A DNA stretch of 50,617 nt, taken from the NCBI GenBank assembly GCA_030653935.1, contig JAURYL010000055.1:1-50617 (forward strand), given 5' to 3'. The position numbers and the translations under genes were made by a program. This document shows positions 1 to 9,447 of the stretch, one piece after another. Position 1 is the stretch's first letter. Every line of letters starts with the position of its first letter. The stretch is from Pseudomonadota bacterium (GTDB lineage: Bacteria > Pseudomonadota > Gammaproteobacteria > Burkholderiales > Thiobacillaceae). Below the pieces are notes generated by a model, which was given only the letters and a program-made list of their open reading frames with translations, was not told the origin of the DNA and ran no database searches.

Positions 1-139
1 GGGCTCTTCACCTTGGTTGGAGCCCATGCCAAAGCGAGCCAATCACGATGCTGAAACCACCAACTGGAGAGCCGTATGCGGGAGAACCGCACGTACGGTT
101 CGGAGGGAGGGGAGGGCGTTAGTCCTTCCCTACCCCTAT
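1..139 (+). mobile_element. Group II intron, 3' end (domains V and VI; partial)
   Basis: Positions 69-101 fold as a group II intron domain V. The outer helix GAGCCGTA/TACGGTTC starts with the AGC catalytic triad (70-72), there is a two-base CG bulge (92-93), and the inner helix is TGCGG/CCGCA around a GAGA-type loop. A purine-rich/pyrimidine-rich domain VI helix follows (about 102-139), with an unpaired A at 132 as the likely branch point. The intron would end in AT at 139, seven bases after that A. The rest of the intron, including any reverse transcriptase, lies outside the window. It is antisense to mnmA and forms that gene's last codons. The boundary is inferred from structure, not from an empty site. 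Confidence 0.75.
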
Positions 140-1222
140 CATTGGTTCCGCCGCCGCGATCACGCCGCCGCCGAGACAGACCTCGCCGTCATACAGCACC
201 ACCGATTGTCCCGGTGTCACCGCCCATTGCGCCTGCTCGAAGCGCAACACGAGTTCATCGGCGGTGATGGATTCCACCACGCAGGCGGCATCCTGCTGCC
301 GATAGCGGGTTTTGGCGCCGTAGCGGCGGCCGGCTTCCGGCGGCGCGCCGATCCAGGAGAGTTGATCGGCGCGCAGTGTCGCTGAGAGCAGCAGGGGGTG
401 GTCATGGCCTTGCACCACGATCAGTTCATTGCGTTCCAGGTTTTTGCCGGCGGCGAACCAGGGTTCGTCGCCTTCATTGTCTTTCACCCCGCCGATGCCC
501 AGGCCCTTGCGCTGGCCGAGGGTGTGATACATGAGGCCCTGATGCCGACCCATGACCTTGCCCTCGGGGGTAACCATGTTGCCCGGCTGGGTGGGCAGAT
601 AGCGTTGCAGAAATTCGCGGAATGGCCGCTCGCCGATAAAGCAGATGCCGGTGCTGTCCTTTTTCTCCGCCACCGGCAGGCCGGCTTGCCGGGCCAGTTC
701 GCGCACCCGCGGCTTGGGGAGGTCACCCAGGGGGAATAGCGCGGGGGCGATCTGCGCCTGGTTCAGGCGGTAGAGGAAATAGCTCTGGTCCTTGTTGCCA
801 TCCACCGCTTTCAACAAGCGGCGGTTCGGCGACTCACCTTCCAACCGCGCGTAATGGCCGGTGGCAAGATGCTCGGCGCCGAGGCTGATGGCGTGGTCGA
901 GAAAGGCCTTGAACTTGATCTCGGCATTGCACAGCACATCCGGGTTGGGCGTGCGGCCGGCCTGATATTCGGCCAGGAAATAGGCGAACACCCGCTCCTG
1001 GTATTCGCGGCTGAAGTTGACCTGCTCGATTTCGATGCCGAGCACCTCGCCGATGGCCAGCACATCACGGAAGTCCTGGGCGATGGGGCAGTCGTCCTCC
1101 AGATCGTCGGCTTCCCAGTTCTTCATGAATATGCCCACGACCTCGTGCCCCGCCTGCTTCAGCAGCCAGGCGGTGACGGCGGAATCGACTCCGCCGGAGA
1201 GGCCGACGACGATTTTACTCAT
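119..1222 (-). CDS. mnmA: tRNA-specific 2-thiouridylase MnmA
   Basis: Cytoplasmic enzyme that thiolates U34 of the Lys, Glu and Gln tRNAs, using ATP and sulfur relayed from the IscS/Tus system. The 367-aa protein has the PP-loop SGGVDS at residues 9-14 and the two catalytic cysteines, C98 (in NPDVLCN) and C194 (in STGICFIG). Length is normal for the family. The ATG overlaps the nudJ stop by 4 bases (ATGA), so the two are translationally coupled, the same nudJ-mnmA order as in E. coli. The C-terminus is odd: after the conserved GGGVI strand, the last six residues (IGVGKD) and the TAA stop read antisense into the group II intron, so the native end has probably been replaced. Confidence 0.97.
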   Translation of the reverse strand: MSKIVVGLSGGVDSAVTAWLLKQAGHEVVGIFMKNWEADDLEDDCPIAQDFRDVLAIGEVLGIEIEQVNFSREYQERVFAYFLAEYQAGRTPNPDVLCNAEIKFKAFLDHAISLGAEHLATGHYARLEGESPNRRLLKAVDGNKDQSYFLYRLNQAQIAPALFPLGDLPKPRVRELARQAGLPVAEKKDSTGICFIGERPFREFLQRYLPTQPGNMVTPEGKVMGRHQGLMYHTLGQRKGLGIGGVKDNEGDEPWFAAGKNLERNELIVVQGHDHPLLLSATLRADQLSWIGAPPEAGRRYGAKTRYRQQDAACVVESITADELVLRFEQAQWAVTPGQSVVLYDGEVCLGGGVIAAAEPMIGVGKD

Positions 1223-1686
1223 GGCTCGTCAGGGTAATCGGTGATGAAGTCCAGTGGGTAGCGGCGGCCGCTCTGGTAATCGCGCAGGCAGTCCAGAATC
1301 AGCGGGCTGCGATGGCGATGCGCGAGGGCGGCGATGTCCTCGGCGCTCATCCACAGCGCGCGCAGGATGCCGTCGTCGAGCGTGGCGCTTGGGTCGAAGC
1401 CCGTGATCCGGCCGGTGAAGGCGAAACGCAGATAGGTGCGCTGCCGCTTCTGCGGATGCCGCCAGCGGTAGACGCCGAGCAGCGCCTCCGGCTCGAAGTG
1501 GTGCGCGGTTTCCTCGAACACTTCGCGCCGCACCGCGTCGAGCAACGACTCACCCTCTTCAAGATGGCCGGCGGGCTGGTTGAAGAGCATGCCGGAATCG
1601 GTCTCTTCCTCCACCAGCAGAAACTGGCCGTCACGTTCGATGACGGCGGCGACGACGACGTGGGGTTTCCAGATTTCTCGGGTCAT
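1219..1686 (-). CDS. nudJ: NUDIX hydrolase, NudJ-type phosphatase
   Basis: Nudix hydrolase of the NudJ group, which removes phosphate from thiamine pyrophosphate precursors and nucleoside diphosphates/triphosphates. The start at 1686 ([10 protein letters not shown]) gives 155 aa and matches NudJ; a longer reading would run into the upstream toxin gene. The Nudix box spans residues 40-62 ([10 protein letters not shown] then REVFEET). Its last conserved glycine is alanine (EETAHH), a change seen in some proteobacterial NudJ proteins. The C-terminal [16 protein letters not shown] region also fits NudJ. It overlaps mnmA by 4 bases and starts 4 bases after the toxin gene, so all four small genes here may share a transcript. 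Confidence 0.9.
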   Translation of the reverse strand: MTREIWKPHVVVAAVIERDGQFLLVEEETDSGMLFNQPAGHLEEGESLLDAVRREVFEETAHHFEPEALLGVYRWRHPQKRQRTYLRFAFTGRITGFDPSATLDDGILRALWMSAEDIAALAHRHRSPLILDCLRDYQSGRRYPLDFITDYPDEP

Positions 1687-1690
1687 GGGG

Positions 1691-1999
1691 TCAATGTGTG
1701 TTCCGCAAGCGGTCTTTCCAGTAACCGGGGCGGCGGCTGTGATGGGCATAGGCCAAGATCCAAATCATGTCTTCGCGCACCTGGTAAACAAGGGTGTACG
1801 GGTGGTGTCGTATGACAAATTCCTTCAAGCCCCTATCAAGATTTTTCCAGGCGAGGGGAAATTGGGAGATCAGTTGCTTGGCTCGGCCAACTTCCTGGAA
1901 AAAGCCCCCCGCCACGTCGGGATGAATATCGCTGTAATACGCCAGGGCTTCATCCAGTTCCCAGGCCGCCGCGCCCGTCTCGCGGAGTGGGAGTGTCAT
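1691..1999 (-). CDS. RelE/ParE-family toxin
   Basis: A 102-aa basic protein with the ParE/RelE layout: an N-terminal helical hairpin (ELDEALAYYSDIHPDVAGGF), a middle FPLAWKNLDRGLKEFVIRHH segment, and the terminal strand TLVYQVREDMIWILAYAHHSRRP. Members of this superfamily cleave mRNA on ribosomes (RelE) or poison gyrase (ParE); which applies cannot be read from sequence. The preceding antitoxin overlaps it by 4 bases (ATGA), the usual antitoxin-first order. It sits directly upstream of nudJ-mnmA in the same direction, so read-through from the module could contribute to their expression. Confidence 0.88.
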   Translation of the reverse strand: MTLPLRETGAAAWELDEALAYYSDIHPDVAGGFFQEVGRAKQLISQFPLAWKNLDRGLKEFVIRHHPYTLVYQVREDMIWILAYAHHSRRPGYWKDRLRNTH

Positions 2000-2229
2000 T
2001 GCAGCCCGTATTTTTTGCGCAGCTTATTCATGACTTCGTCGGAATCGTAGGTTGCCATTTCGCCACGCTCACAGGCGGCGATGCGATTTTTACATTCGGC
2101 CGACCAGGCCGCCTCCCACTCCTGATTACGTGGACAAGCCAGTTCGAGGATGCGATCAGACAGGACGGCCTGCTCAGCGGCGCTCAGTTGCATGGCTTGC
2201 TTGACCAGCTCATCAATGGTTATGCCCAT
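1996..2229 (-). CDS. Addiction-module antitoxin (CHP02574-like)
   Basis: A 77-aa acidic, helical protein of the short 'addiction module component' family: N-terminal ITIDELVKQAMQLSAAEQAVLSDRILE, then a W-rich centre (EWEAAWSAECKNRI) typical of antitoxins paired with ParE-type toxins. The start at 2229 was chosen because GGAG lies 7 bases upstream; an in-frame ATG at 2250 lacks such a site. No separate DNA-binding domain is recognisable, so whether the module autorepresses is unknown. Function is inferred from family resemblance and the overlap with the toxin. Confidence 0.85.
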   Translation of the reverse strand: MGITIDELVKQAMQLSAAEQAVLSDRILELACPRNQEWEAAWSAECKNRIAACERGEMATYDSDEVMNKLRKKYGLQ

Positions 2230-2330
2230 GTCGTTCTCCAGATGGTCCATCCAAAAACGGCCTTCGCCCGGTTAGTCGTAGGCCGGCCCGGGTAACGCAT
2301 CCAAGCCCTCCGCGAGGATTTGAGCGTCAT

Positions 2331-3644
2331 TCAAACCGGCTTGCCCCACAAATCATAGTCGTCCGAGCGGGTGATTTTCACCTTCACGAAGTCGCCCGGC
2401 TGCAATCCCCGGCCCTGGGCAATGTGCACCACGCCGTCGATTTCCGGGGCATCGGCGTAACTGCGGGCGATGGCGCGACCGCCACCCACCTCATCCACCA
2501 GAACGGTCATTTCCTGGCCCAGGCGGGCTTTTAGCTTGGCGGCGCTGATGTCGGCCTGGATGTCCATGAAGCGGCCGAGGCGGTCTTGTTGCACATCTTC
2601 GTCGACGTGGTCGGCCAGTTCGTTGGCCTTGGCGCCGTCCACTGGCGAGTAGGCGAAGGCGCCGACGCGGTCGAGTTTCGCTTCTTCGAGGAAGTCGAGC
2701 AGGGTGTCGAATTCTGCCTCGGTTTCACCTGGAAAGCCGACGATGAAGGTGCTGCGGATAACCAGGTCCGGGCAGACTTCGCGCCATTTTTCGATGCGGC
2801 GCAGGGTGTTGTCGATGTCGCCGGGGCGCTTCATCGCCTTGAGGATTCTGGGGCTGGCGTGCTGGAACGGCACGTCGAGGTAGGGCAGGACTTTCCCCTC
2901 GGCCATGAGCGGGATGACATGGTCGACGCTGGGATAGGGGTAGACGTAATGCAGCCGCACCCAGATGCCCAGTTTGGCGAGTTCCTGGACCAGTTCCAGC
3001 ATCCGCGTCTTCACCGGGCGGCCGTTGTGGAAGCCGGGGCGGTATTTGACATCGACGCCGTAGGCGCTGGTGTCCTGGGAGATGATCAGCAATTCCTTCA
3101 CCCCGGCTTTCGCCAGCGCCTCCGCCTCGCCCAGCACGTCGCCGATCGGGCGCGACACCAGGTCGCCGCGCAGCGAGGGGATGATGCAGAAGGTGCAACG
3201 GTGGTTGCAGCCTTCGGAAATTTTCAGATAGGCGTAATGCCGAGGCGTCAGCTTCATGCCGCCGGGCGGAACCAGGTCGGCGAATGGGTCGTGCGGCTTC
3301 GCCAGGTGGGTGTGGATGTGGCCCATCACGGCTTCCGCCGCGTGCGGCCCGGTGATTGCCAGCACTTGCGGATGCGCGTCCATAACGACCGATTCGCGCG
3401 CGCCCAGGCAGCCGGTAACGATGACCTTGCCGTTCTCGCGCAGGGCCTCGCCGATGGCGTCCAGGCTTTCCTCGACCGCCGCGTCGATGAAGCCGCAGGT
3501 GTTGACCACCACCAGATCAGCATCCTGGTAGGTGGGGACGATGAGATAGCCCTCGGCGCGCAGTTGCGTGAGGATGCGCTCGGAATCGAAGGTGTTTTTC
3601 GGGCAACCGAGGGAGACGAAGCCGATTTTCGGAATTGGGTTCAT
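2331..3644 (-). CDS. rimO: Ribosomal protein S12 methylthiotransferase RimO
   Basis: Radical-SAM enzyme that adds a methylthio group to the conserved aspartate of ribosomal protein S12. The 437-aa protein has an N-terminal MTTase domain with the three cluster cysteines C14, C50 and C79, the radical-SAM cluster motif C146-x3-C150-x2-C153 (CNHRCTFC), and a C-terminal TRAM domain ending near DYDLWGKPV. Length matches RimO rather than the longer MiaB. The start at 3644 (MNPIPKIGF) fits family alignments, but no strong ribosome-binding site is visible, and an alternative ATG lies at 3656. A REP-type repeat and the end of the metallo-beta-lactamase-fold gene lie just upstream. Confidence 0.96.
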   Translation of the reverse strand: MNPIPKIGFVSLGCPKNTFDSERILTQLRAEGYLIVPTYQDADLVVVNTCGFIDAAVEESLDAIGEALRENGKVIVTGCLGARESVVMDAHPQVLAITGPHAAEAVMGHIHTHLAKPHDPFADLVPPGGMKLTPRHYAYLKISEGCNHRCTFCIIPSLRGDLVSRPIGDVLGEAEALAKAGVKELLIISQDTSAYGVDVKYRPGFHNGRPVKTRMLELVQELAKLGIWVRLHYVYPYPSVDHVIPLMAEGKVLPYLDVPFQHASPRILKAMKRPGDIDNTLRRIEKWREVCPDLVIRSTFIVGFPGETEAEFDTLLDFLEEAKLDRVGAFAYSPVDGAKANELADHVDEDVQQDRLGRFMDIQADISAAKLKARLGQEMTVLVDEVGGGRAIARSYADAPEIDGVVHIAQGRGLQPGDFVKVKITRSDDYDLWGKPV

Positions 3645-3678
3645 TGGGATATCCATGAAGCCGGCCCAGGGCCGGCCT

Positions 3679-3700
3679 GCCGGCTGGAAGCCGGCGCTAC
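3679..3700 (-). repeat. GTAG-headed REP palindrome (family A)
   Basis: Read on the minus strand this is GTAGCGCCGGCTTCCAGC followed by CGGC: a GTAG tetranucleotide followed by a palindrome. The same unit recurs at 25205-25262 (inverted pair), near 30020, and in altered form near 34050 and 37594-37728. Here the TAG inside the GTAG head is the stop codon of the upstream metallo-beta-lactamase-fold gene (3697-3699). Confidence 0.8.
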
Positions 3701-4479
3701 GCAGGCAGTTTGTAGTGATCCTGAGTGAACAGGTCGATGCCGCAGTTGAGGTTTTCGATCCAGTCGATGAAGGCGCCGATGGCTTCCTTGCCCTTGAACC
3801 AGCGGCCGTGTTGCGGCACCAGCATGTCGATGTCCATTTCACGCGCCATGTGCGCCCAGAAGCGGCAGGCCTTGTTCGAGACCATGTAGCGGCGGTGGAA
3901 GCCATCCATATGCGCCAGATGCGCCTGGAATTGTGCCTTGCTGGTGATGGGGTCGACGATGGCGTCGTGGTGCACCAGGGACGCACCCAAGTCACCGGAG
4001 AACAGGATCTTGGCCTTGCTGTCGTAGAACTGGAAATTGCCCTCGGCGTGCAGGAAGTGGGCCGGCACCGCGTAGAGGGAGGTGTCGCGCATGGGAATGA
4101 CAATGCCCGCATCGGGGATGCCGATGATGCGGCCTTCGGTGCGATTGGCGGTGCAGAAGTGCGGCAGAAAGCGTTCCCACAGGGCGGAGACATAGAGCGT
4201 GCATTCGGTGGCGGTGAGCCACTTGTTGAGCGAGGCGATGATGTCCGGGTCCTGGTGCGAGGCGAAGATGTATTTCAGTTGCCTGAACGGGAAATAGCGG
4301 TGCATGGCCATGATCAGGGCGTTGTAGGTCATGTTGCCGGCCGGATCGATCAGCGCGCCCTCGCCATCGGACACGATCATGAACTGGTTGGCCTGCACGG
4401 CATCGCTGCCGGTGTCGTCCACCAGGTCGTTGAACAGCAGGCAGACGTGTTTGCCGTCGTTGAAAAGCTCAATAGCCAT
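3697..4479 (-). CDS. Metallo-beta-lactamase-fold protein, oxygen-binding diiron (ODP) type
   Basis: A 260-aa protein resembling the diiron domain of flavodiiron (FprA/rubredoxin:oxygen oxidoreductase) proteins but lacking the flavodoxin half. Metal-ligand candidates are HQDPD at residues 75-79, H144 (in HFLHAEGN), D163 (in FSGDLGAS) and the late histidine in [10 protein letters not shown]. Flavodiiron proteins use HxExDH; here the glutamate position is aspartate, a divergence seen in stand-alone ODP proteins proposed as oxygen or NO sensors. The role is therefore inferred, not assigned. The stop codon lies inside a REP repeat, so the C-terminus may have been trimmed or extended when that repeat arrived. 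It lies between rimO and a ZIP transporter on the same strand. Confidence 0.8.
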   Translation of the reverse strand: MAIELFNDGKHVCLLFNDLVDDTGSDAVQANQFMIVSDGEGALIDPAGNMTYNALIMAMHRYFPFRQLKYIFASHQDPDIIASLNKWLTATECTLYVSALWERFLPHFCTANRTEGRIIGIPDAGIVIPMRDTSLYAVPAHFLHAEGNFQFYDSKAKILFSGDLGASLVHHDAIVDPITSKAQFQAHLAHMDGFHRRYMVSNKACRFWAHMAREMDIDMLVPQHGRWFKGKEAIGAFIDWIENLNCGIDLFTQDHYKLPA

Positions 4480-4511
4480 TTGAATACTCCCGAAAAAACT
4501 GTTTTATTCCG

Positions 4512-5291
4512 CTATCCGTGCATCCACTCATGCGCGAGGGTGCCCGCCGCCCAGACCGTGAAGATGCCCAGGCCGATGAGCAGAGCCTGCTGTCCGGTGT
4601 GGATCAGTTCTGTTCTTTTGTGCAGGCCGGGGATGAGGTCGGCCACGGCGACGTAGATCATGCCGGAGGCGGCGATGGCCAGCATGTAGGGCAGAAGCCA
4701 TTGCAGCTCGGCCAGCAAAAAGTAACCCAGCAGCGCGCCCACCAGCATGGCCAGGCTGGACAGCAGATTGAGCAGCAGCGCCTGCGTCTTGCTGTAGCCG
4801 GAATGCAGCAGGATGAGGAAATCGCCCAGTTCCTGCGGCACCTCGTGGGCGGCGATGGCGAAGGCGGTGACCACGCCGAGTTTGAAATCGACCAGGAAAG
4901 CGGCGGCGATCATCACGCCATCGACAAAGTTGTGCACCGTGTCGCCGACCGTGATCATCAGGCCGGAGCGGCCGTGGTCGTGTTGTGGGATGTCCGCCCC
5001 GTGCGCCTCGCAATGCTCGGTATGGCAATGGCGCCAGAGCACCAGTTTTTCCAGGATGAAGAAACCGAGAATGCCGCCCAGAACCGTGCCGGTCAGAGCC
5101 TCCATGTTGCCGGCATGTTCCAGCGCGTGCGGCAGGATTTCCAGAAACGCCGCACCGAGCAGGGCGCCGATGGAATAGCTGACCATCACCGGTACCCACT
5201 CCGCTTTCAGGCGAAACGCCACCGTGGCCAGGAGCACGGAGAGCAAGCCACCGGCGGCGCTGGCGAGAAGAATGGCGGTGAGTAGGTGCAT
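4512..5291 (-). CDS. ZIP-family metal transporter
   Basis: A 259-aa inner-membrane protein of the ZIP family, which moves divalent metals such as zinc or iron into the cytoplasm. About eight membrane segments are visible. The family metal site is intact: HNFVDG (residues 120-125) in one helix and HEVPQELGD (149-157) in the next. Between helices 3 and 4 is a histidine/cysteine-rich loop (HCHTEHCEAHG, then HDHG) likely to bind metal. The start at 5291 (MHLLTAILL) begins directly with the first hydrophobic helix. It precedes the metallo-beta-lactamase-fold gene by 32 bases in the same direction, so co-transcription is plausible. Confidence 0.93.
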   Translation of the reverse strand: MHLLTAILLASAAGGLLSVLLATVAFRLKAEWVPVMVSYSIGALLGAAFLEILPHALEHAGNMEALTGTVLGGILGFFILEKLVLWRHCHTEHCEAHGADIPQHDHGRSGLMITVGDTVHNFVDGVMIAAAFLVDFKLGVVTAFAIAAHEVPQELGDFLILLHSGYSKTQALLLNLLSSLAMLVGALLGYFLLAELQWLLPYMLAIAASGMIYVAVADLIPGLHKRTELIHTGQQALLIGLGIFTVWAAGTLAHEWMHG

Positions 5292-5334
5292 GGCTGGGGG
5301 CGGGGCGAAAGGACGGCATTCTACCGCCGTCGGC

Positions 5335-6714
5335 TTATTCGCGCCGCCAGGTCGTGCCTTGTGGCCCGTCTTCGAGCGCGATGCCGGCGGCCTTGAGTTC
5401 GTCGCGGATGTTGTCGGAGCGTTTGAAGTCTTTGGCTTTGCGGGCGGCGAGGCGTTCGTCGATGAGACCCTGGATGCGCTCGGGGGTATAGCCGTCGTCG
5501 CCGGCGGGGCCGGCTTGGAGGTATTCCTCCGGGTCGCGTTGCAGCAGGCCGAGGATGCCACCCAATTTTTTCAGCAGGCCCGCCTCGGTGGCGTCGCGCG
5601 ACTTATTGAGGCCGGCGGCGATGTCGAACAGGGCGGCGAGGGCTTCCGGGGTGTTGAAGTCATCATCCATCGCTTCCTTGAAGCGGGTTGGCTGTGGGGT
5701 ATGCCAGTCGATTTCGACGCTGCTCGCGTTGACGCCGCGCAAAGCGGTGTAGAGCCGGTTCAGCGCGGCCTTGGCGTCGTCCAGGTGCTGGTCGGAGTAG
5801 TTGAGCGGGCTGCGGTAATGGGCGCGCAGGATGAAGAAGCGCACCACTTCGGCGTCGTACTTTTTCAGTACCTCGCGGATGGTGAAGAAATTGCCCAGAC
5901 TCTTCGACATCTTCTCGTCATCGACGCGGACGAAGCCGTTGTGCAGCCAGTAGTTGACGAATTTGCAGCCGTGCGCGCCCTCGCTCTGGGCGATTTCGTT
6001 TTCGTGGTGCGGGAATTGCAAGTCCTGGCCGCCACCGTGGATGTCGAAATGGGCGCCGAGCAGATCGCCACCCATCACCGAGCATTCAATATGCCAGCCG
6101 GGCCTGCCTTCCCCCCAGGGCGAGGGCCAGGAGGGTTCACCCGGCTTCGCCGCCTTCCACAATACGAAGTCCATCGGGTCGCGCTTGTACGGATCAATTT
6201 CGACCCGCTCACCGGCGCGCAGGTCTTCCAGCGTTTTTCCGGAAAGTTGGCCATACGTGGGGAAACTGCCGACCGCGTAATAGACATCGCCGTTGCTTGC
6301 GGCGTAGGCATGGTCGTTATCGATCAGGGTCTGAATCATGGTCAGCATCTTGCCGACGTATTCGGTGGCGCGCGGCTCATGGTCCGGCGGCAGCACGCCA
6401 AGGGCGGCGCCGTCTTCGTGCATGGCGTCGATGAAGCGCTGGGTAAGCGCGGTAAAGGCCTCGCCGTTGTCGAAGGCGCGCTTGATGATTTTGTCGTCGA
6501 TGTCGGTGACGTTGCGCACGTAATCCACGTCATAGCCCGATGCGCGCAGCCAGCGGGTGATCATGTCGAACACCACCAGCACGCGGGCGTGGCCCAGATG
6601 GCAGTAGTCGTACACGGTCATGCCGCAAACGTACATGCGCACCTGACCTGGGGTGATGGGGACGAAGACTTCTTTCTTGCGGCTGAGGGTGTTGTAGAGA
6701 GTCAGTGTGGTCAT
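5335..6714 (-). CDS. cysS: Cysteinyl-tRNA synthetase
   Basis: Class I aminoacyl-tRNA synthetase that charges tRNA-Cys. The 459-aa protein has zinc ligands C30, C211 and the FPHHENE histidine/glutamate region (234-240), the HIGH-type motif HLGH at 39-42 and KMSKS at 268-272, followed by the DALR and C-terminal tRNA-binding parts. The start at 6714 ([10 protein letters not shown]) agrees with the family. A RAYT cassette lies upstream between cysS and glnS. Confidence 0.98.
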   Translation of the reverse strand: MTTLTLYNTLSRKKEVFVPITPGQVRMYVCGMTVYDYCHLGHARVLVVFDMITRWLRASGYDVDYVRNVTDIDDKIIKRAFDNGEAFTALTQRFIDAMHEDGAALGVLPPDHEPRATEYVGKMLTMIQTLIDNDHAYAASNGDVYYAVGSFPTYGQLSGKTLEDLRAGERVEIDPYKRDPMDFVLWKAAKPGEPSWPSPWGEGRPGWHIECSVMGGDLLGAHFDIHGGGQDLQFPHHENEIAQSEGAHGCKFVNYWLHNGFVRVDDEKMSKSLGNFFTIREVLKKYDAEVVRFFILRAHYRSPLNYSDQHLDDAKAALNRLYTALRGVNASSVEIDWHTPQPTRFKEAMDDDFNTPEALAALFDIAAGLNKSRDATEAGLLKKLGGILGLLQRDPEEYLQAGPAGDDGYTPERIQGLIDERLAARKAKDFKRSDNIRDELKAAGIALEDGPQGTTWRRE

Positions 6715-6816
6715 GGGGATGAAATGGGTTGTCCCAGGTCCGCCCGGGTGCGGTCGCTGGCGAATATACACACCGCATTGCGCCCGGTCACGCGCGGGAG
6801 CCGGCACCGCGCATCT

Positions 6817-7633
6817 CGCTCCCACGCTCCAGCGTGGGAGCAGGTCTTGGACGCTCCAGCGTCCCGAAGGCCAAAACGGCGTTCCCACGCTGGAGCGTGG
6901 GAACGAGTCTGGCCCCCATACCCCAGCGTCCAGTACAGTCGCCGCAAACCAATACGAGAAAAATCATGGGACGCAGTCGCTACCAAATCCACGAACCCCA
7001 GGCCCCGCACTTCCTGACCTGCACGGTGCTGCAATGGCTACCCCTGTTCGCCCAGCCGGAAAACGCCCGCATCGTCCTCGACAGCCTGCGCCACCTCCAG
7101 GGCGAAGGCCGCATCGTGCTTTACGGCTATGTGCTGCTGGAAAACCACTGCCACCTGATCGCTGGCGGCGACGAACTGGGTAAGGCGATGGCCAGCTTCA
7201 AGTCTTACACCGCCGGTCGCATTGTCGAACGCCTGACCGCGATCCAATCCCCTGCCCTCGACCTCCTGGCCTTCCACAAGGCCCGGCACAAGACGGACCG
7301 GCGGCGCCAGGTCTGGCAGGAAGGCGCCCACCCGCAACTGATCCAGGGCGAAACCATGATGCGGCAGAAGCTGGACTACCTGCACAACAACCCGGTAGTG
7401 CGAGGCTATGTCGACGCCCCCATCCACTGGCGCTATTCCAGCGCCCGCAACTACGCCGGCCTGCCGGGATTGCTGGAGGTGGAGACGCGCTGGTGAGGTT
7501 ACGCTGGAGTGTGGAACCCGACCTCGTTCCCACGCTCCAGCGTGGGAATGCCGTTTCGACGCTCCAGCGTCGTGGTGGTCTTCTGGACGCTGGAGCGTCC
7601 AAGAGCTGCTCCCACGCTGGAGCGTGGGAGCGA
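6817..7633. mobile_element. RAYT cassette bounded by inverted palindromic repeats
   Basis: A transposase gene (6966-7496) is framed by two groups of palindromes built on ACGCTCCAGCGT or its reverse ACGCTGGAGCGT. The left group has copies at 6819-6840, 6849-6864 and 6881-6904; the right group at 7526-7548, near 7559, at 7585-7600 and 7609-7630. The outermost left pair and outermost right pair are near mirror images (CTCCCACGCTCCAGCG with a GGACGCTCC unit against its reverse complement), so the whole unit has long imperfect inverted ends. This is the classic arrangement of REP-associated tyrosine transposases. Confidence 0.8.
6966..7496 (+). CDS. REP-associated tyrosine transposase (RAYT, Y1/IS200-like)
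   Basis: A 176-aa single-strand HUH nuclease of the IS200/Y1 superfamily. The HUH motif is H61-C-H63 (LLENHCHLI), and the catalytic tyrosine is probably Y138 in KLDYLHNNPVVRG. Such proteins nick single-stranded DNA next to REP hairpins and are thought to spread REP sequences while staying single-copy themselves. The start at 6966 has a purine-rich stretch (GAGAAAAA) just upstream. It differs clearly from the second RAYT at 20809-21339, and each has its own palindrome family around it. Confidence 0.85.
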   Translation: MGRSRYQIHEPQAPHFLTCTVLQWLPLFAQPENARIVLDSLRHLQGEGRIVLYGYVLLENHCHLIAGGDELGKAMASFKSYTAGRIVERLTAIQSPALDLLAFHKARHKTDRRRQVWQEGAHPQLIQGETMMRQKLDYLHNNPVVRGYVDAPIHWRYSSARNYAGLPGLLEVETRW

Positions 7634-7647
7634 GGGGGCGGGTTGGG

Positions 7648-9309
7648 TTACTTGCTCCAGGAATCCTTCAGCGTCACGGTGCGGTTGAACGCCATTCGCT
7701 CGCCGGGTTGGTGGTCGTAGCGGTCGGCGCAGAAGTAGCCGAGACGCTCGAACTGGTAGCGGGTTTCCGGCGCGGCTTGGGCAACGCAGGCTTCGGCCCA
7801 GCCATTCACCACGGTCAGGGATTCGGGGTTGAGGAATTCCAGGAAGTCGCGGTCTTTGTGGCTGTCCGGTTCCGCGTCGAGGAACAGGCGGTCATACAGA
7901 CGCGCTTCGATGGGCAGGGCGTGGGCTTTGGATACCCAGTGGATGACGCCCTTGACCTTGCGCCCGACCGGGTTTTTCCCCAGGGTTTCGTGGTCGATAG
8001 AACAGCGTAGTTCGATCACGCGGCCCTCGGTGTCCTTCACCACTTCGTCACACTTGATGACGTAGGAGTAGCGCAGGCGCGCTTCGCCGCCGATGGTGAG
8101 CCGCTGCCAGCCGGCGGGCGGGTTCTCGGAGAAGTCGTCCTGTTCGATCCAGATTTCCCGGCTGATCGGCACGTCGCGTTCGCCGAATTCCGGATGATTG
8201 GGGTGGAAACCGGCGGCGCGCGATGCGGTCACGCCCTCCTGGTAATTGCTCAGTGTCACCTTGAGCGGGTTGAGCACGGCCATGACGCGCGGCACCTTGG
8301 TTTCCAGGTCTTCGCGGATGCAGCCTTCCAGCACGCCCATGTCGATCACGTTATCGCTCTTGGAGATGCCGATGCGGCGGGCGAATTCGCGAATGCCGGC
8401 GGGGGTGTAGCCGCGTCGGCGCATGCCGTGGATGGTGGGCATGCGCGGGTCGTCCCAGCCGGACACGAAGCCTTGGGTCACCAGTTGGTTGAGCTTCCTT
8501 TTGCTGGTGACGGTGTAGTGCAGTTCCAGGCGCGAGAACTCGATCTGGCGCGGGTGTGAGGGCACCGAGAGTTGATCCAGCACCCAGTCGTAGAGGGGGC
8601 GGTGATCCTCGAACTCCAGAGTGCACAGGGAATGGGTGATGTTTTCCAGGGCGTCCGAAATGCAGTGGGTGTAGTCGTACATCGGGTAGATGCACCACGT
8701 ATCGCCGGTGCGGATGTGGTGCGCGCGCTTGATTCGGTAGATCACCGGGTCGCGCAGGTTGATGTTTGGGCTGGCCATGTCGATCTTGGCGCGCAGGGTG
8801 CGCGAGCCGTCGGGGAACTCGCCGGCCTTCATGCGCCGGAACAGATCGAGGTTGTCCTCGGTGGTGCGAGCGCGATGGGGGCTGGCCCGGCCCGGCTGGG
8901 TCAGGGTGCCGCGATATTCGCGCATTTCCTCCGGGGTCAGGTCGTCGACGTAGGCCAGGCCTTTGCCGATCAGTTGTTCCGCGTAGTCGTAGAGGGCCGG
9001 GAAATAGTCCGAAGCCCAACGCACTTCGCCATGCCAGTTGAAACCCAGCCAACGCACGTCTTCCTGGATGGCGCTGGCATATTCCTCGGTCTCTTTTTCC
9101 GGGTTGGTGTCGTCGAAACGCAGGTTGCAGGCGCCTTGGTAGTCGACGGCAAGACCGAAATTCAGGCAGATCGACTTGGCATGGCCGATGTGCAGGTAGC
9201 CATTGGGCTCGGGTGGGAAACGGGTGGTGATCGCGGCATGTTTGCCGCTGGCTAGGTCGGCCTCGATGATGGAACGGATGAAATGCTGAACGGGTGCGGG
9301 ATCGCTCAT
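7648..9309 (-). CDS. glnS: Glutaminyl-tRNA synthetase
   Basis: Class I synthetase charging tRNA-Gln, 553 aa, the usual bacterial length. The HIGH motif appears in [15 protein letters not shown] near residue 40, and the KMSKS-equivalent is VTSKRKL. Glutamine-specific features (FDDTNPEKE and [13 protein letters not shown]) are present, and the two C-terminal beta-barrel anticodon-binding domains end at VTLKDSWSK. Its presence implies direct glutaminylation rather than sole reliance on a GatCAB transamidation route. Confidence 0.97.
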   Translation of the reverse strand: MSDPAPVQHFIRSIIEADLASGKHAAITTRFPPEPNGYLHIGHAKSICLNFGLAVDYQGACNLRFDDTNPEKETEEYASAIQEDVRWLGFNWHGEVRWASDYFPALYDYAEQLIGKGLAYVDDLTPEEMREYRGTLTQPGRASPHRARTTEDNLDLFRRMKAGEFPDGSRTLRAKIDMASPNINLRDPVIYRIKRAHHIRTGDTWCIYPMYDYTHCISDALENITHSLCTLEFEDHRPLYDWVLDQLSVPSHPRQIEFSRLELHYTVTSKRKLNQLVTQGFVSGWDDPRMPTIHGMRRRGYTPAGIREFARRIGISKSDNVIDMGVLEGCIREDLETKVPRVMAVLNPLKVTLSNYQEGVTASRAAGFHPNHPEFGERDVPISREIWIEQDDFSENPPAGWQRLTIGGEARLRYSYVIKCDEVVKDTEGRVIELRCSIDHETLGKNPVGRKVKGVIHWVSKAHALPIEARLYDRLFLDAEPDSHKDRDFLEFLNPESLTVVNGWAEACVAQAAPETRYQFERLGYFCADRYDHQPGERMAFNRTVTLKDSWSK

Positions 9310-9447
9310 GGCTTGATCGGAAGGGGAGGGGTAAAAAAGCAGCGGGGCGGGAGGGTGAGTTTGGTAATGCGCCCTGCGGGGGCTAGAATTCTCGCGGTCT
9401 GGGGCATACTCCCAACAACCGCAAACACCGCAAAAAGCTTAGCACAC

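Noticed and set aside
5224-7017. Large plus-strand frame opposite cysS and the ZIP gene (597 codons)
   Set aside because: It lies antisense to two clear core genes, has no recognisable domain, and arises from GC-rich codon bias.
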